Source: Marinobacter sp. DY40_1A1 (lineage in GTDB: Bacteria > Pseudomonadota > Gammaproteobacteria > Pseudomonadales > Oleiphilaceae). Taken from it: a stretch of DNA of 64,000 nt. This document shows, in pieces, positions 1 to 8,871 of the stretch; within the stretch, counting starts at the first letter, position 1; each line of letters begins with the position of its first letter. The DNA lies in NCBI RefSeq assembly GCF_016597815.1, contig NZ_VCHA01000004.1, positions 398,580 to 462,579 on the forward strand. The letters run 5' to 3'. The position numbers and the translations under genes were made by a program. The notes below the pieces were generated by a model. The model worked only from the letters and a program-made list of their open reading frames with translations, was not told the DNA's origin and ran no database searches.

Positions 1-750
1 TATAAGTCAACCGATAGCGGGCTCACATGGGTTGAGGATTCATCGCTACCTAGCGGGCAGAGAGCGATGGCTTCAACCAATGCGGGACTGTTTACTGCGG
101 GGGGCAGTCAAAGTATCTTCCAATCGGACGATGGGGGACTTAACTGGAGCCGCGTTCTTGCTGTGCCGTCTGGTTCCGATCTTTTCACCAATTTTTACTT
201 TTTCAACTCCATGATTGGTTACGCCTATGGTGACGGGGCAACTGTTAAAACAATAGATGGGGGTCTTACCTGGACTTATGTGTTTGGTGGAAGAAACCCC
301 ATCGTCGGAATCCATTTTTATACCAACCAGGTTGGTGTGATGGTGAACATTAGAGGCATTTATCGCACCGTAAACGGGGGAGCAAGCTGGTCCGAAGTCC
401 AACGCTCCCTGAAGCGCCTTGCAGGTGCTGCATTCTCGGGTAATCGTGGGGTTGTCGTTGTCTCTAATGGCTCCGTGTATAGATCATCTGATCAAGGAGC
501 AACGTGGATTGAGGCTACCGGAGTGACTACCGAAATCTTCAGAGGGGTAGGAAGTAACCCATCCGGCACTTTATCTATCGCCTACACCGAGTCGGGCAAC
601 ATGCTGAAGAGTGTGGATGGCAGCAGCTGGAGCAAACTTGCATCGCCAGTGGGTGGCCGGATCAACATGCTCAGTTACTATAACGACTCGTTAGGCATTG
701 CAGTTGGTGATGATGGGGTTATCTTGCGCACAACGACCGGAGGGGAATAA
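1..750 (+). CDS. Asp-box (BNR/Ycf48-like) beta-propeller protein, 5' truncated
   Basis: The reading frame is open from base 1, so the N-terminus lies outside the window; the ATG at 67 is internal. The visible 249 residues carry at least six Asp-box motifs of the form S/T-x-D-x-G-x-T-W (STDSGLTW, SDDGGLNW, TIDGGLTW, TVNGGASW, SSDQGATW and a weaker SVDGSSW), one per propeller blade. The family includes sialidase-like propellers and the photosystem II assembly factor Ycf48/HCF136; in heterotrophs such proteins are usually secreted and of unknown ligand. No catalytic residues are visible, so no enzymatic role is claimed. It ends 9 bp from the convergent YchJ-like gene. Confidence 0.75.
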   Translation, partial: YKSTDSGLTWVEDSSLPSGQRAMASTNAGLFTAGGSQSIFQSDDGGLNWSRVLAVPSGSDLFTNFYFFNSMIGYAYGDGATVKTIDGGLTWTYVFGGRNPIVGIHFYTNQVGVMVNIRGIYRTVNGGASWSEVQRSLKRLAGAAFSGNRGVVVVSNGSVYRSSDQGATWIEATGVTTEIFRGVGSNPSGTLSIAYTESGNMLKSVDGSSWSKLASPVGGRINMLSYYNDSLGIAVGDDGVILRTTTGGE

Positions 751-759
751 ACGAACCCT

Positions 760-1218
760 CTACAAACAACACACCTTGAACTTCCTGCCGCTACCACAAG
801 GGCAGGGTTCATTGCGCCCGGGTTTCAGAATACCTTCATCCGGTTGGCCTTTGAGGTAGTACCAGCGCCCATCTTCCCGCACAAACACGGAATTCTCCTG
901 CAAATATCCCCAGCCCGACCCCATGCGATAAATAGCCTGAAAGTGCACATGGCCTGTATCGCCTGTTTTTCCACTATCCATAATTCGTAGCGATACCCAG
1001 TCTGGTGAATCGTCCAGATTCAGCCTGGTTGGTCGCGTGCTTTGGTGCCAACTGGATCGCAAATAATCTTCCAGCTTCAGAGCAAAACCGGTGAAGCGTG
1101 AGCCCATGAGCGCTTCAGGGGTTGGGGCAATGTCTCCATCATGGTAGCGCTGACAGCAGTCCGCATAGTTACGCTGGCTGCCACAGAGACAATATGAGAT
1201 ATTGGTTTGATCAGGCAT
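760..1218 (-). CDS. YchJ/UPF0225 family SEC-C motif protein
   Basis: This 152-residue protein has the YchJ layout: an N-terminal Cys motif ([13 protein letters not shown]), a central NTF2-like segment ([20 protein letters not shown]), and a C-terminal SEC-C zinc motif ([14 protein letters not shown]). The C-terminal motif resembles the zinc-binding end of SecA. Length matches the family. Its function is not established. It is divergent from the small membrane protein at 1330, and a perfect 10-bp palindrome (GGTTATAACC, 1221-1230) sits directly upstream of its ATG. Confidence 0.85.
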   Translation of the reverse strand: MPDQTNISYCLCGSQRNYADCCQRYHDGDIAPTPEALMGSRFTGFALKLEDYLRSSWHQSTRPTRLNLDDSPDWVSLRIMDSGKTGDTGHVHFQAIYRMGSGWGYLQENSVFVREDGRWYYLKGQPDEGILKPGRNEPCPCGSGRKFKVCCL

Positions 1219-1329
1219 AAGGTTATAACCATTGTGCGTAGGGCTTATGCAGGCAAGTATACCAGCCCGATCTGGAGGCTGATTTCAGCTTTTTTGGTTG
1301 AGTGCCTGGGCAGTATCAATTTAGAGGTG

Positions 1330-1539
1330 ATGACTATGTCTATTGAGCGTCTAGTGTTTGCCATTGCAGGAGCGTTTGTTCTCCTGAGTGTTGTGTTGTC
1401 GCAATTTCATTCTGTTAACTGGCTTTGGTTTACGGCATTTGTGGGCGCAAATATGCTGCAGGCAGCTTTTACCGGGTTCTGCCCTCTGGCGAAGATTTTG
1501 AAGGCGCTGGGTAAGCAGTCAGGAACTGCCTTTAATTGA
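1330..1539 (+). CDS. DUF2892 small inner-membrane protein
   Basis: The product is 69 residues from the ATG at 1330, behind a GAGGTG Shine-Dalgarno-like stretch. The frame stays open to 1207 but has no better start. It has two hydrophobic segments (about residues 7-24 and 30-48) joined by a short polar turn, then the [10 protein letters not shown] motif typical of the DUF2892 domain, as in the membrane tail of the rhodanese YgaP. It is a stand-alone version. Function unknown; sulfur-related contexts are common in this family. Confidence 0.75.
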   Translation: MTMSIERLVFAIAGAFVLLSVVLSQFHSVNWLWFTAFVGANMLQAAFTGFCPLAKILKALGKQSGTAFN

Positions 1540-1579
1540 AGAGGATGTTGGTAACAGAGCTGAATTGAACATGCATTTC

Positions 1580-1616
1580 AATGCCGGGTTATAACTTGGC
1601 TGTATAATCCGGCATT
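1580..1616. terminator. Strong hairpin between convergent genes (likely bidirectional terminator)
   Basis: AATGCCGG (1580-1587) pairs with CCGGCATT (1609-1616). The stem continues inward through a G-T wobble and TTATA/TATAA, giving about 14 pairs around a 9-nt loop. It lies between the convergent DUF2892 and cytochrome c genes. T-tracts are poor on both strands, so termination is inferred from position and stem strength. Confidence 0.55.
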
Positions 1617-1647
1617 TAAAAATTTAAAGTAATTTAGATATATTTTA

Positions 1648-1965
1648 TTATTGCTTGCTGTAATAAGCAGCCATGTCCGCAATATCTTCATCGGTCAGAT
1701 TCCTCGCCTGCGGTGTCATAACCGCCGACATTCCTCCGTTGCGTTCGCCGGCACGATAAGCCTTAAGGGCCATCTCAAGATATGCCGGTGCCTGGCCAGC
1801 AAGGTTGGGGTAGATCGGGGCTGTGGATTGGCCGTCAACACCGTGGCAGGCAACGCACGTGGTGATTTTTTTTGTAATTGCTTCAGCATCTGCTGCGATT
1901 GCCGGCAGAGCAAAGGTGCCAAGGATAATGCCAGTCAGCGCGTGCTTTCTCAGTACCGTTTTCAT
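1648..1965 (-). CDS. Periplasmic monohaem cytochrome c (c553/c5-like)
   Basis: The product is 105 residues from the ATG at 1965, which has a good GGAGA ribosome site. A longer frame to 2085 would hide the signal peptide. A Sec signal (MKTVLRKHALTGIILGTFAL, cleaved after AIA) precedes one CVACH haem site. A distal Met in GGMSAVMTP is a likely sixth ligand. The fold is class I small cytochrome c, resembling c553/c4 halves. It is divergent from the molybdoenzyme operon and shares its upstream region, so it is a plausible electron partner of that enzyme or of the downstream peroxidase. That role is inference; DMS dehydrogenase of Rhodovulum is known to use a soluble c-type cytochrome. Confidence 0.85.
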   Translation of the reverse strand: MKTVLRKHALTGIILGTFALPAIAADAEAITKKITTCVACHGVDGQSTAPIYPNLAGQAPAYLEMALKAYRAGERNGGMSAVMTPQARNLTDEDIADMAAYYSKQ

Positions 1966-2071
1966 ATCGATCTCCAGAGTCTGAACCATTCCACAGGCTT
2001 TCATGTTTGTAAAAGTAAGCGTCAGGACATGCCTTTTTGCAAGGAAGTGCTGAGTATGTGCTTGCTCATAT

Positions 2072-2085
2072 TTGACGTGTATCAA
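2072..2085 (+). promoter_or_regulatory. FNR/ANR-like box before the molybdoenzyme operon
   Basis: TTGACGTGTATCAA matches the FNR/ANR consensus TTGAT-N4-ATCAA with one change. A possible -10 (TAATAG, 2107-2112) would place the box near -41 for transcription toward the A subunit, leaving a leader of about 236 nt. It could also serve the divergent cytochrome gene. No direct evidence of binding. Confidence 0.5.
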
Positions 2086-2355
2086 GATTTACCAGGAGAT
2101 TCTCAGTAATAGGTATATTACGACAACTTCGAAAAAATAACCTATGATAATTTTAAAGGAGTTGCCGATGAAGAAAGCGCACTGATAGTTTATAACATTG
2201 TTTCTTATATGATAATTAATGTCATTAACGCTGCTTTCCTTCGCAAGACTGCACATCGGGCAACCCATTAATTTTAAGCGTGACGAACAGGTCATAAACA
2301 AGCTGCGGCCGGCCCTGATCGGCACAAAGCGGCAATTGTCGATGAGGAGAGAGTC

Positions 2356-5130
2356 ATGGGAATGTGGAAGCTTAAGCGCCGCGATTTCCTCAAGGGTTTG
2401 GGCGCAACGGGTACTGGGGTCATGCTCAGTGGCAATGTTTGGGCGTTGAACCGGCTACAGCCAATAGAAGACACCCTGGCCACAGAATACCCGTACCGTG
2501 ACTGGGAAGACCTGTATCGCAATGAGTGGACATGGGACAGCGTTGGCCACGCGGCACACTGCATTAACTGTATGGGTAACTGCGCCTGGGACGTGTACGT
2601 TAAAGACGGCATCGTTATCCGCGAAGAGCAGATTGCCAAATACCCACAGGTTCACGAGAACATCCCCGATGCCAACCCCCGCGGTTGCCAGAAAGGCGCG
2701 ATTCACTCCACTTCCATGTACGAAGCGGATCGCCTGCGCTATCCGTTGAAGCGTGCCGGCGAGCGCGGCGAGGGTAAATGGCAGCGTATTTCCTGGGATC
2801 AGGCCACGGAAGAAGTGGCGGACAAGATTATCGATATTTTTGTCAAACACGGCCCCGGCAAACTCAAGACTCACCAGGGTTCCGGCAACCAGACCATGGT
2901 TCGCCAGTCTGGCCCCGCGCGTTTCGCAGCTCTGGTGGGTGGTATCCAGCTCGACGGCTTTACCGTGGTGGGCGATCTGTTGACTGGTGCGCACCTGGCC
3001 TACGGCAACCCGCTGGAGAGTTTCACCTCGGATGCCTGGTTTGACGCCGATTACATTATGCTCGGCATGATCAACCCCAATGCCACCCGTATTCCGGATG
3101 CCCACTATATATGGGAAGCCAAGTACAACGGCGCACGCATCACCAGTACCTCACCGGATTACAACCCCAGTGCCATTCACACCGACTTGTGGATGCCCAT
3201 TGAGCAGGGGTCGGACCCGTTCCTGGCGATGTCCTTTGTTAACGTGATCCTGGAAGAGGGGCTGTATAAATCTGACTTCATTAAAGAGCAGACCGACCTG
3301 CCCATGCTGGTGCGCAGGGATAACGGCAACCTGTTGCGAGAGTCAGACCTGGTAGAAGGGGGTTCTGATGAGGTGTTCTACCACTGGGATCTGAACACCA
3401 ATAAAGCGGTAAAAGCCAAAGGCTCCATGGGTGACGATGATAAAACCCTAAAGCTCGGCGACGTGGACCCGGCCCTTGAAGGTACCTTTACGGTAGAGCA
3501 AGGCATCAAAGTTACTACGGTATTTGAACAGGTTAAACAGGAAGCGGCGAAGTACACGCCGGAGAAAACCCGGGAACAGACCGGCATTCATCCGGACATT
3601 GTGCGCCAGGAAGCCCGCCATCTGGCCAAGGCGAAGAAAGCCATCATCATGTTGGGCTACATCACCTCCAGCTACTCCAACTGCCTGTATACCTGCTGGG
3701 GCTATGCCCTGACGCTGGCATTGACCGGGCATGGTGGTCGTACCGGTGGTCTGGATACCTCCTGGGTTGTTTGGAACCACCCGCGCTGGAGCGAACTGGC
3801 AGGCTTTGAAGGCAAGAAATCAGCCCGTCTGGAAGCCGGTGGTTTGGGTGAGTTTTTGCGTGGCGGCATGATGGAAGGCGCCCGCAAACACTTTGACAAC
3901 AAAAAGCTCAAAAAACGTGTCGGCTTCGATCTCGATGAGATGGAAGAGATGATGAACGAGTCCATGGAAAAGGGTTGGATGCCGTATTACGGTGAAATCA
4001 AAGGCATGATTTCTATTGCCGACAACACCTTCCGCCGCAACAAGATGAGCAAGAAGTACCGCGAAGAGCACTTGCGCCAGGCGGAAGAGCTTTACGTGAA
4101 TATCAACGTGCGCATGGACTCCACCGCGGAATGGGCCGACTACGTGCTGCCTGCGGCCAGCCACTATGAAGCTTGGGACATCCGTACCCAGGGCTATCAC
4201 CGCTTCGCCAACATCTTTACCCGCTCGGTTGAGCCGGTGGGTGAGTCCAAACCCGACTGGGAAATCATGGCGCTGCTCACCAAGAAGATTCAGGAACGCG
4301 CCATTGCCCGTGGCATAGGCCCGATCCAGGATGGTGATGTAACCCGTGATCTGCATACCATTCACGACGACTTTACCCGCCAGGGCACACTGAACACAGA
4401 CTACGATGTGCTCAAACACATCATCGAAGATTCCCCGGAGTTTGGTGGCGTCACCATTGAAGAAGCCGCGGAAAAGGGCTTCATCGTGATGAACGAACAT
4501 GCGGGCCTGAACCAGCCATTGAAGCCGGATGAAGGCTATAACCCCTTCACCGCGCAAACTGATGGTAAGAAGCCCTATGAAACCCTGACAGGTCGTATCA
4601 CCTTCTTCTGTGACCACCCCTGGTTCAAGAAGCTGAACTCCACCGTACCCACAGCGCGTTTGCACGCTGGGCCCAAGGCCTCCAACTACCCGTTGGAATT
4701 CTATTCGCCCCACGCCCGCTGGGGTATCCACTCCAACTGGCGCAGTAACAAGTACCTGCTGCGCTTGCAGCGAGGCGAGCCGAACATCTATATCAACCCG
4801 CAGTTGGCTGAGCAGCGGGGTATCAAGGACGGTGACACGGTTAGGTTGTTCAACGCCAACGGCGACTTTTATGCCCAGGCAAAGTTCTATCCGAGCATTC
4901 CGGTGAACTCCATCATGATGGAGCACGGCTGGGAGCCCCATCAGTACATCCAGCGCAAAAACATGAACATGTCCAATGCCGTGTTCCTGCAGCCGCTGGA
5001 ACTGGCGGGCGGCTGGGGTCACCTGCAGTTTATCTACGCCAAATGGAATGCCAACCAGCATATTCATGAAAGCTGCTACGACATTGAGCTGGCAAAACAT
5101 GAAGACATCACCGACCCACGAGCCGTTTAA
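2356..5130 (+). CDS. Type II DMSO-reductase-family molybdoenzyme, catalytic A subunit (DdhA/SerA/ClrA/EbdA-like)
   Basis: The 924-residue periplasmic molybdopterin oxidoreductase carries a twin-arginine signal (RRDFLK at residues 8-13). The N-terminal cluster motif is exactly H-x3-C-x3-C-x34-C (H68, C72, C76, C111), as in NarG and type II enzymes, which binds the [4Fe-4S] FS0 cluster. Asp207 in VVGDLLTG is the probable Mo ligand. Later segments (PDAHYIWEAKYNGARI, TDLWMPIEQGSD) are typical of molybdopterin-binding domains. Length fits DdhA, SerA and ClrA (about 910-920). A GAGGAG ribosome site precedes the ATG. It heads an A-B-D-C operon. No chlorite dismutase is adjacent, which argues against a classic chlorate cluster. 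Substrate is unknown: DMS, a hydrocarbon, selenate, chlorate or another oxyanion all remain possible. Confidence 0.88.
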   Translation: MGMWKLKRRDFLKGLGATGTGVMLSGNVWALNRLQPIEDTLATEYPYRDWEDLYRNEWTWDSVGHAAHCINCMGNCAWDVYVKDGIVIREEQIAKYPQVHENIPDANPRGCQKGAIHSTSMYEADRLRYPLKRAGERGEGKWQRISWDQATEEVADKIIDIFVKHGPGKLKTHQGSGNQTMVRQSGPARFAALVGGIQLDGFTVVGDLLTGAHLAYGNPLESFTSDAWFDADYIMLGMINPNATRIPDAHYIWEAKYNGARITSTSPDYNPSAIHTDLWMPIEQGSDPFLAMSFVNVILEEGLYKSDFIKEQTDLPMLVRRDNGNLLRESDLVEGGSDEVFYHWDLNTNKAVKAKGSMGDDDKTLKLGDVDPALEGTFTVEQGIKVTTVFEQVKQEAAKYTPEKTREQTGIHPDIVRQEARHLAKAKKAIIMLGYITSSYSNCLYTCWGYALTLALTGHGGRTGGLDTSWVVWNHPRWSELAGFEGKKSARLEAGGLGEFLRGGMMEGARKHFDNKKLKKRVGFDLDEMEEMMNESMEKGWMPYYGEIKGMISIADNTFRRNKMSKKYREEHLRQAEELYVNINVRMDSTAEWADYVLPAASHYEAWDIRTQGYHRFANIFTRSVEPVGESKPDWEIMALLTKKIQERAIARGIGPIQDGDVTRDLHTIHDDFTRQGTLNTDYDVLKHIIEDSPEFGGVTIEEAAEKGFIVMNEHAGLNQPLKPDEGYNPFTAQTDGKKPYETLTGRITFFCDHPWFKKLNSTVPTARLHAGPKASNYPLEFYSPHARWGIHSNWRSNKYLLRLQRGEPNIYINPQLAEQRGIKDGDTVRLFNANGDFYAQAKFYPSIPVNSIMMEHGWEPHQYIQRKNMNMSNAVFLQPLELAGGWGHLQFIYAKWNANQHIHESCYDIELAKHEDITDPRAV

Positions 5131-5142
5131 GAGGAGATAATC

Positions 5143-6123
5143 ATGACTGTTAAACGCCAACTCAGCATGGTCCTGGATCTGAACAAATGCATCGGCTGCC
5201 AGACCTGCACCGCAGCCTGCAAACTCATGTGGACCAACCGCAACGGCCGTGAGTTCATGTACTGGAACAACGTGGAATCCCAACCCGGTAAAGGCTACCC
5301 GCGGGATTACGAGAATATGGGCGGTGGTTTCGACGCCGACGGCGCTTTGCGCCTGGGGCGCCAGCCCAGCCAGGAAGACTATGGTATTCCCTGGGAGTAC
5401 AACTACGAAGACGCGTTGATGACCGGCACCGACCCCTGGTTGCGCCCCAATGTGAAACCCACCTGGGGTGCCAACTGGGACGAAGATGAAGGTGAGGGAG
5501 ACTACCCCAACAGCTACTACTTCTACCTGCCGCGCCTGTGTAACCACTGCGCCAACCCGGCGTGCCTGGCGGCCTGCACCCGCAACGCCATCTACAAGCG
5601 CCAGGAAGACGGCATTGTGCTGGTGGATCAGGAACGCTGCCGGGGCTACCGCTACTGCGTAAATGCCTGCCCGTACAAGAAAATCTACTTCAACGAGGAG
5701 ATTTCAAAATCCGAGAAGTGTATTTTCTGTTACCCGCGGATTGAAAAAGGCCTGCCCACCGCCTGTGCACAACAGTGTGTAGGGCGCATCCGCTGGATAG
5801 GCTATCGCGACGATGAAGACGGCCCGATTCACAAGCTGGTGGAAAAATACAAGGTGGCCTTGCCGCTGCACGCAGAATGGGGCACGCAGCCCAACGTGTT
5901 CTACGTGCCGCCCATGTCGCCGCCCAAGTTTGGTGAAAACGGCGAACAGCTGGATGAGTCCCGCATACCCCTGTCGTATCTTGAGAGTCTGTTTGGCCCC
6001 CGCACCGGCGAAGTGCTGGACACTTTGGCGGATGCCCGCCAGGCGAAAGCCGATGGCAGAGGCAGCGAACTTATGGACATCCTGATTGGCTACAAACACT
6101 CTGAAATGTTCAAACTGAGCTGA
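5143..6123 (+). CDS. Molybdoenzyme B subunit, four-cluster ferredoxin-type protein
   Basis: The 326-residue electron-transfer subunit passes electrons between the A and C subunits. Four Cys groups are visible: CIGCQTCTAAC (C16, C19, C22, C26), CNHCANPACLAAC, CRGYRYCVNACP, and CIFCYPRIEKG with the following C-x3-C. In the third group Tyr stands where a Cys would be, marking the [3Fe-4S] cluster; NarH has Trp there. There is no signal peptide, so it probably leaves the cell with the A subunit through Tat. It starts 12 bp after A with a strong AGGAG site. Closest families are DdhB, SerB, ClrB and EbdB. Confidence 0.9.
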   Translation: MTVKRQLSMVLDLNKCIGCQTCTAACKLMWTNRNGREFMYWNNVESQPGKGYPRDYENMGGGFDADGALRLGRQPSQEDYGIPWEYNYEDALMTGTDPWLRPNVKPTWGANWDEDEGEGDYPNSYYFYLPRLCNHCANPACLAACTRNAIYKRQEDGIVLVDQERCRGYRYCVNACPYKKIYFNEEISKSEKCIFCYPRIEKGLPTACAQQCVGRIRWIGYRDDEDGPIHKLVEKYKVALPLHAEWGTQPNVFYVPPMSPPKFGENGEQLDESRIPLSYLESLFGPRTGEVLDTLADARQAKADGRGSELMDILIGYKHSEMFKLS

Positions 6124-6139
6124 CGCCCGGAGGCATGCA

Positions 6140-6883
6140 ATGACGCAATTAGCAGCGCCCGCTGTCCGGCAGCATGAACGGGAGTTCGCCGAGGCGCGCG
6201 GGGCTATCTATCGGCTTGCCGCCGTGGCCCTGAGCTATCCCATGGAAGAAACCTGGGAAGCTCTCACCGATGGACGCCTGCAAGAGGCGCTCAACGAAGC
6301 CTGGCAAACGCTGGGTGGCGAACCCTGGCCCAGGTTTGAATCAAGCCCGACTTCGCAAGATCTGCAAGTGGGTTACATGGCCACGTTTGTGCACGGTAAG
6401 CGGGGTAAACCCAGAGTGCCATTGGTGGCCAGTGCCTACGACAGCCTGGTAGGCGGTCTGACACCTGGCGCCTATCTACTGAATGTTCAGGCATTTTATA
6501 CCCACTTTGGGCTAACAGCGGCAGTGGACGACGAAGGTCACAAAGATCAGCCTGATCACCTTATAGCGATGCTGGAGTTCTGCGCACTGCTGTGCCATCT
6601 GGAGGTTCAGGCACTGGAAAACCAGCGGGATGCTGCGCCTTACCGTCGTGCTCAACGGGATTTTCTGGTGCGATACCTCAGGCCCCTCCTGCAAACCATT
6701 CGCGCAAAATACGCCCATGAAAATCAGCACGGTCTGGATGCCAATCTGGCTCATTTGGTGAAGGTGCTCCCGGACTGGACCCGCACCCAACAACTGGCGC
6801 TGGAAAATCAGGTAGGGCCATGCCCCGAAGAAGGGGCACGAAAAGCAGGCCCCGAAACCACCAGCCAGCCCATGTGGGACTGA
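6140..6883 (+). CDS. TorD/NarJ-like assembly chaperone (D subunit)
   Basis: This 247-residue, mostly helical cytoplasmic protein begins 16 bp after the B gene with a GGAGG site. Position three in an A-B-D-C operon, the N-terminal pattern R-x2-Y-R-L-A-A-V-A-L-S-Y-P and the DHL-x3-LEF-x3-L motif fit the TorD/DmsD/NarJ family. These proteins hold the A subunit during cofactor loading and guard its Tat signal. It is not expected to be part of the mature enzyme. Assignment rests on position plus weak motifs. Confidence 0.8.
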   Translation: MTQLAAPAVRQHEREFAEARGAIYRLAAVALSYPMEETWEALTDGRLQEALNEAWQTLGGEPWPRFESSPTSQDLQVGYMATFVHGKRGKPRVPLVASAYDSLVGGLTPGAYLLNVQAFYTHFGLTAAVDDEGHKDQPDHLIAMLEFCALLCHLEVQALENQRDAAPYRRAQRDFLVRYLRPLLQTIRAKYAHENQHGLDANLAHLVKVLPDWTRTQQLALENQVGPCPEEGARKAGPETTSQPMWD

Positions 6884-6913
6884 ACCCAACCGATTAGCAT
6901 GAGGAACCATGCC

Positions 6914-7744
6914 ATGACATCGAAAAACATCGAAAACGGTCGCCTGGCAAAGAGTATTGGCCGGCTAACCGGCACGCTAACCCTGGCGGCCTGCATCCTG
7001 GCAAGCAGCAACCTACTGGCTGATCACACCGATAGGAACCCGAACGTGAGTGAGGTAAAAGCCTGGGATACGGTGAAAGTTTCTCGCATTCCTGATGGCA
7101 TATACTTGCGTACCCAAAACGACCCGGACGACCTGATTTGGGATCGCTTACCAAAGTATCGAACCAACCTGTTACCGGCACCCCCGGTACATCAGTCGGT
7201 TGGCCTGCGTTTTGACGAAGGCTCCACACGTGGCAAGCATGTGTATTTCCAGATAGCCCGTTCGGATGAGCGTTTATACATTCGCCTGCATTGGAAAGAT
7301 GCCAGCGAAGACCGAGCCACCACCGTAGACACATTTAGTGATGGTGTGGCGGTGCAGTTTGCACTGAAGGATGTGGATACCTCATACATGATGGGGACTG
7401 ATCACGAGAACCCTGTAAACATCTGGTATTGGCGCGCCGATACGGACAAAGTGGAGAATCTGGCCGCGGGTGGCTATGGCAGCACCACCACCTTGCCCCA
7501 ACAGAGCGTGAAAGGCGCCAGCGCCTACGTGACCAGCGACGTTCCGCAAAAGAGGGAGTGGCAAGTGGTGATGTCGCGGCCGTTCAAATCTGATGGCGAG
7601 TACGATGTGGATTTTGATCGTGAAACCATACCTATGGGCTTTGCTGTATGGCAGGGTAACGACAGCGAACGCGATGGCAACAAACGCGTAACCCACACCT
7701 GGATCCTGCTGGACACAAGCCTGAATGGCAGTACCAAGAACTAA
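6914..7744 (+). CDS. Haem-b-binding C (gamma) subunit, ethylbenzene-dehydrogenase-like
   Basis: The product is 276 residues from the ATG at 6914, chosen because GAGGAA lies 8-9 nt upstream; the ATG at 6899 in the same frame has no site. A Sec signal (hydrophobic TLTLAACILASSNLLA) ends near residue 36. The mature part (MMGTDHENPVNIWYWRAD, YIRLHWKDAS, VQFAL) matches the EbhC/DdhC family, which carries one haem b held by Met and Lys or His and passes electrons to or from a periplasmic cytochrome. Order A-B-D-C supports this. It follows the chaperone gene by 30 bp. Confidence 0.82.
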   Translation: MTSKNIENGRLAKSIGRLTGTLTLAACILASSNLLADHTDRNPNVSEVKAWDTVKVSRIPDGIYLRTQNDPDDLIWDRLPKYRTNLLPAPPVHQSVGLRFDEGSTRGKHVYFQIARSDERLYIRLHWKDASEDRATTVDTFSDGVAVQFALKDVDTSYMMGTDHENPVNIWYWRADTDKVENLAAGGYGSTTTLPQQSVKGASAYVTSDVPQKREWQVVMSRPFKSDGEYDVDFDRETIPMGFAVWQGNDSERDGNKRVTHTWILLDTSLNGSTKN

Positions 7745-7754
7745 GGAGCCTTAG

Positions 7755-8846
7755 ATGGCGGTTTCCCATTTTCCCGGTCGTGACCCACTGGCTCTGGTGC
7801 CGGAAGATTGCGGGCGTGGCCATGCCTGCCAGTTCTGCCCAGAAGAAGAGCAGTGCAAGCTGGACAAGGGGCAGCACGAAAAACGTCTGATTGAATCCCG
7901 CCTTGCGCAGATTGGCCAGATTATTATGGTCATGGCCAACAAAGGCGGCGTGGGTAAAAGCACCGTGTCGGCCAACGTAGCTGCAGGGCTTGCAGCTCAA
8001 GGATATCGGGTAGGAGTGGCGGATGCCGACATCCATGGCCCAAATCAAAGCCGGTTTTTCGGTTTTGTGGGTCAGCGCGTGCGCCTGGGCAAACAGGGTT
8101 TGCCACCAAAGGATTTTGAGTTTTTTGGTCTGGAGTACCCGGTAAAGGTTGGTTCTTTGGCCTTCATGATGGAAAGGGACGACACCCCCATTGTCTGGCG
8201 GGATGCTTACAAGCACGACTTCATGCACCACCTGATTGGCTCATTCGATTGGGGACCGCTGGATTTTCTGGTAATCGATATGCCGCCGGGCACAGGCAAC
8301 GAACTGATTACCCTGGCAGATATGCTTGAAGGCCATGATGTAGCCGCATTACTGGCCACGACACCCCAGGAAGTGGCGTTGATGGACAGCCTCAAAGCCG
8401 TGCGTTTTTGCCAGGAGCGTGGCATGCCAATGATTGGCGTGGTGGAAAATATGGCGGGCGTAACCTGCCCCCACTGCAGTGGGCATTTTCATGTATTCCC
8501 CCGCTCTCATCTGGCGGATGCTCTGGCAGCAGCCGATGTGGCATCTGTGGCACAAATCCCCTTGTCGCTGGCATTGTCCAGTGGCTCTGATACCGGAATA
8601 CCAATTGTGCTTTCAGAACCTGAAGGCCCGGAAGCACAAGCATTCGCACCGGCCGTCGACGCTTGTGTAGCACACGCCAAGGCGGGTTTTGCTGACGCCG
8701 CAAAGCAATCCCTGCATGGGCTTGCACAGGCCAGCCTGGAAAGCGACGAACTTGAGCAGGCGCTGGGAGCCGTTCCACCAGAACAACGAGACGCCCTGCG
8801 CCAACAACTGGAATCCTTGCTGGGTAACAGTAACGAGCCTTCCTGA
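7755..8846 (+). CDS. Mrp/NBP35-like P-loop ATPase, probable Fe-S carrier
   Basis: The 363-residue cytoplasmic protein has a deviant Walker A (KGGVGKST, residues 63-70), Walker B-like VIDMPPGTG, and the Mrp-family CPHC pair (C238, C241) that binds a bridging [4Fe-4S] cluster. An N-terminal C-x5-C-x2-C-x5-C group (C19, C25, C28, C34) resembles the extra N-terminal cluster of eukaryotic NBP35 but with tighter spacing. It follows the C subunit by 10 bp with an AGGAG site, so it is in the operon. A role in supplying Fe-S clusters to the A or B subunit is inference; standard ddh, ser and clr operons end at C. Confidence 0.8.
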   Translation: MAVSHFPGRDPLALVPEDCGRGHACQFCPEEEQCKLDKGQHEKRLIESRLAQIGQIIMVMANKGGVGKSTVSANVAAGLAAQGYRVGVADADIHGPNQSRFFGFVGQRVRLGKQGLPPKDFEFFGLEYPVKVGSLAFMMERDDTPIVWRDAYKHDFMHHLIGSFDWGPLDFLVIDMPPGTGNELITLADMLEGHDVAALLATTPQEVALMDSLKAVRFCQERGMPMIGVVENMAGVTCPHCSGHFHVFPRSHLADALAAADVASVAQIPLSLALSSGSDTGIPIVLSEPEGPEAQAFAPAVDACVAHAKAGFADAAKQSLHGLAQASLESDELEQALGAVPPEQRDALRQQLESLLGNSNEPS

Positions 8847-8871
8847 CCCACTCATATTCGAGAGAATTGCC

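Noticed and set aside
3820..5547. Long open frame of 575 codons on the minus strand opposite the A and B subunits
   Set aside because: It is antisense to strongly supported genes, has no ribosome site or family motifs, and reflects high-GC codon bias.
2356..7744. Chlorate or perchlorate reductase assignment
   Set aside because: No chlorite dismutase is adjacent and the C subunit is haem b rather than the multihaem PcrC; the substrate is left open.
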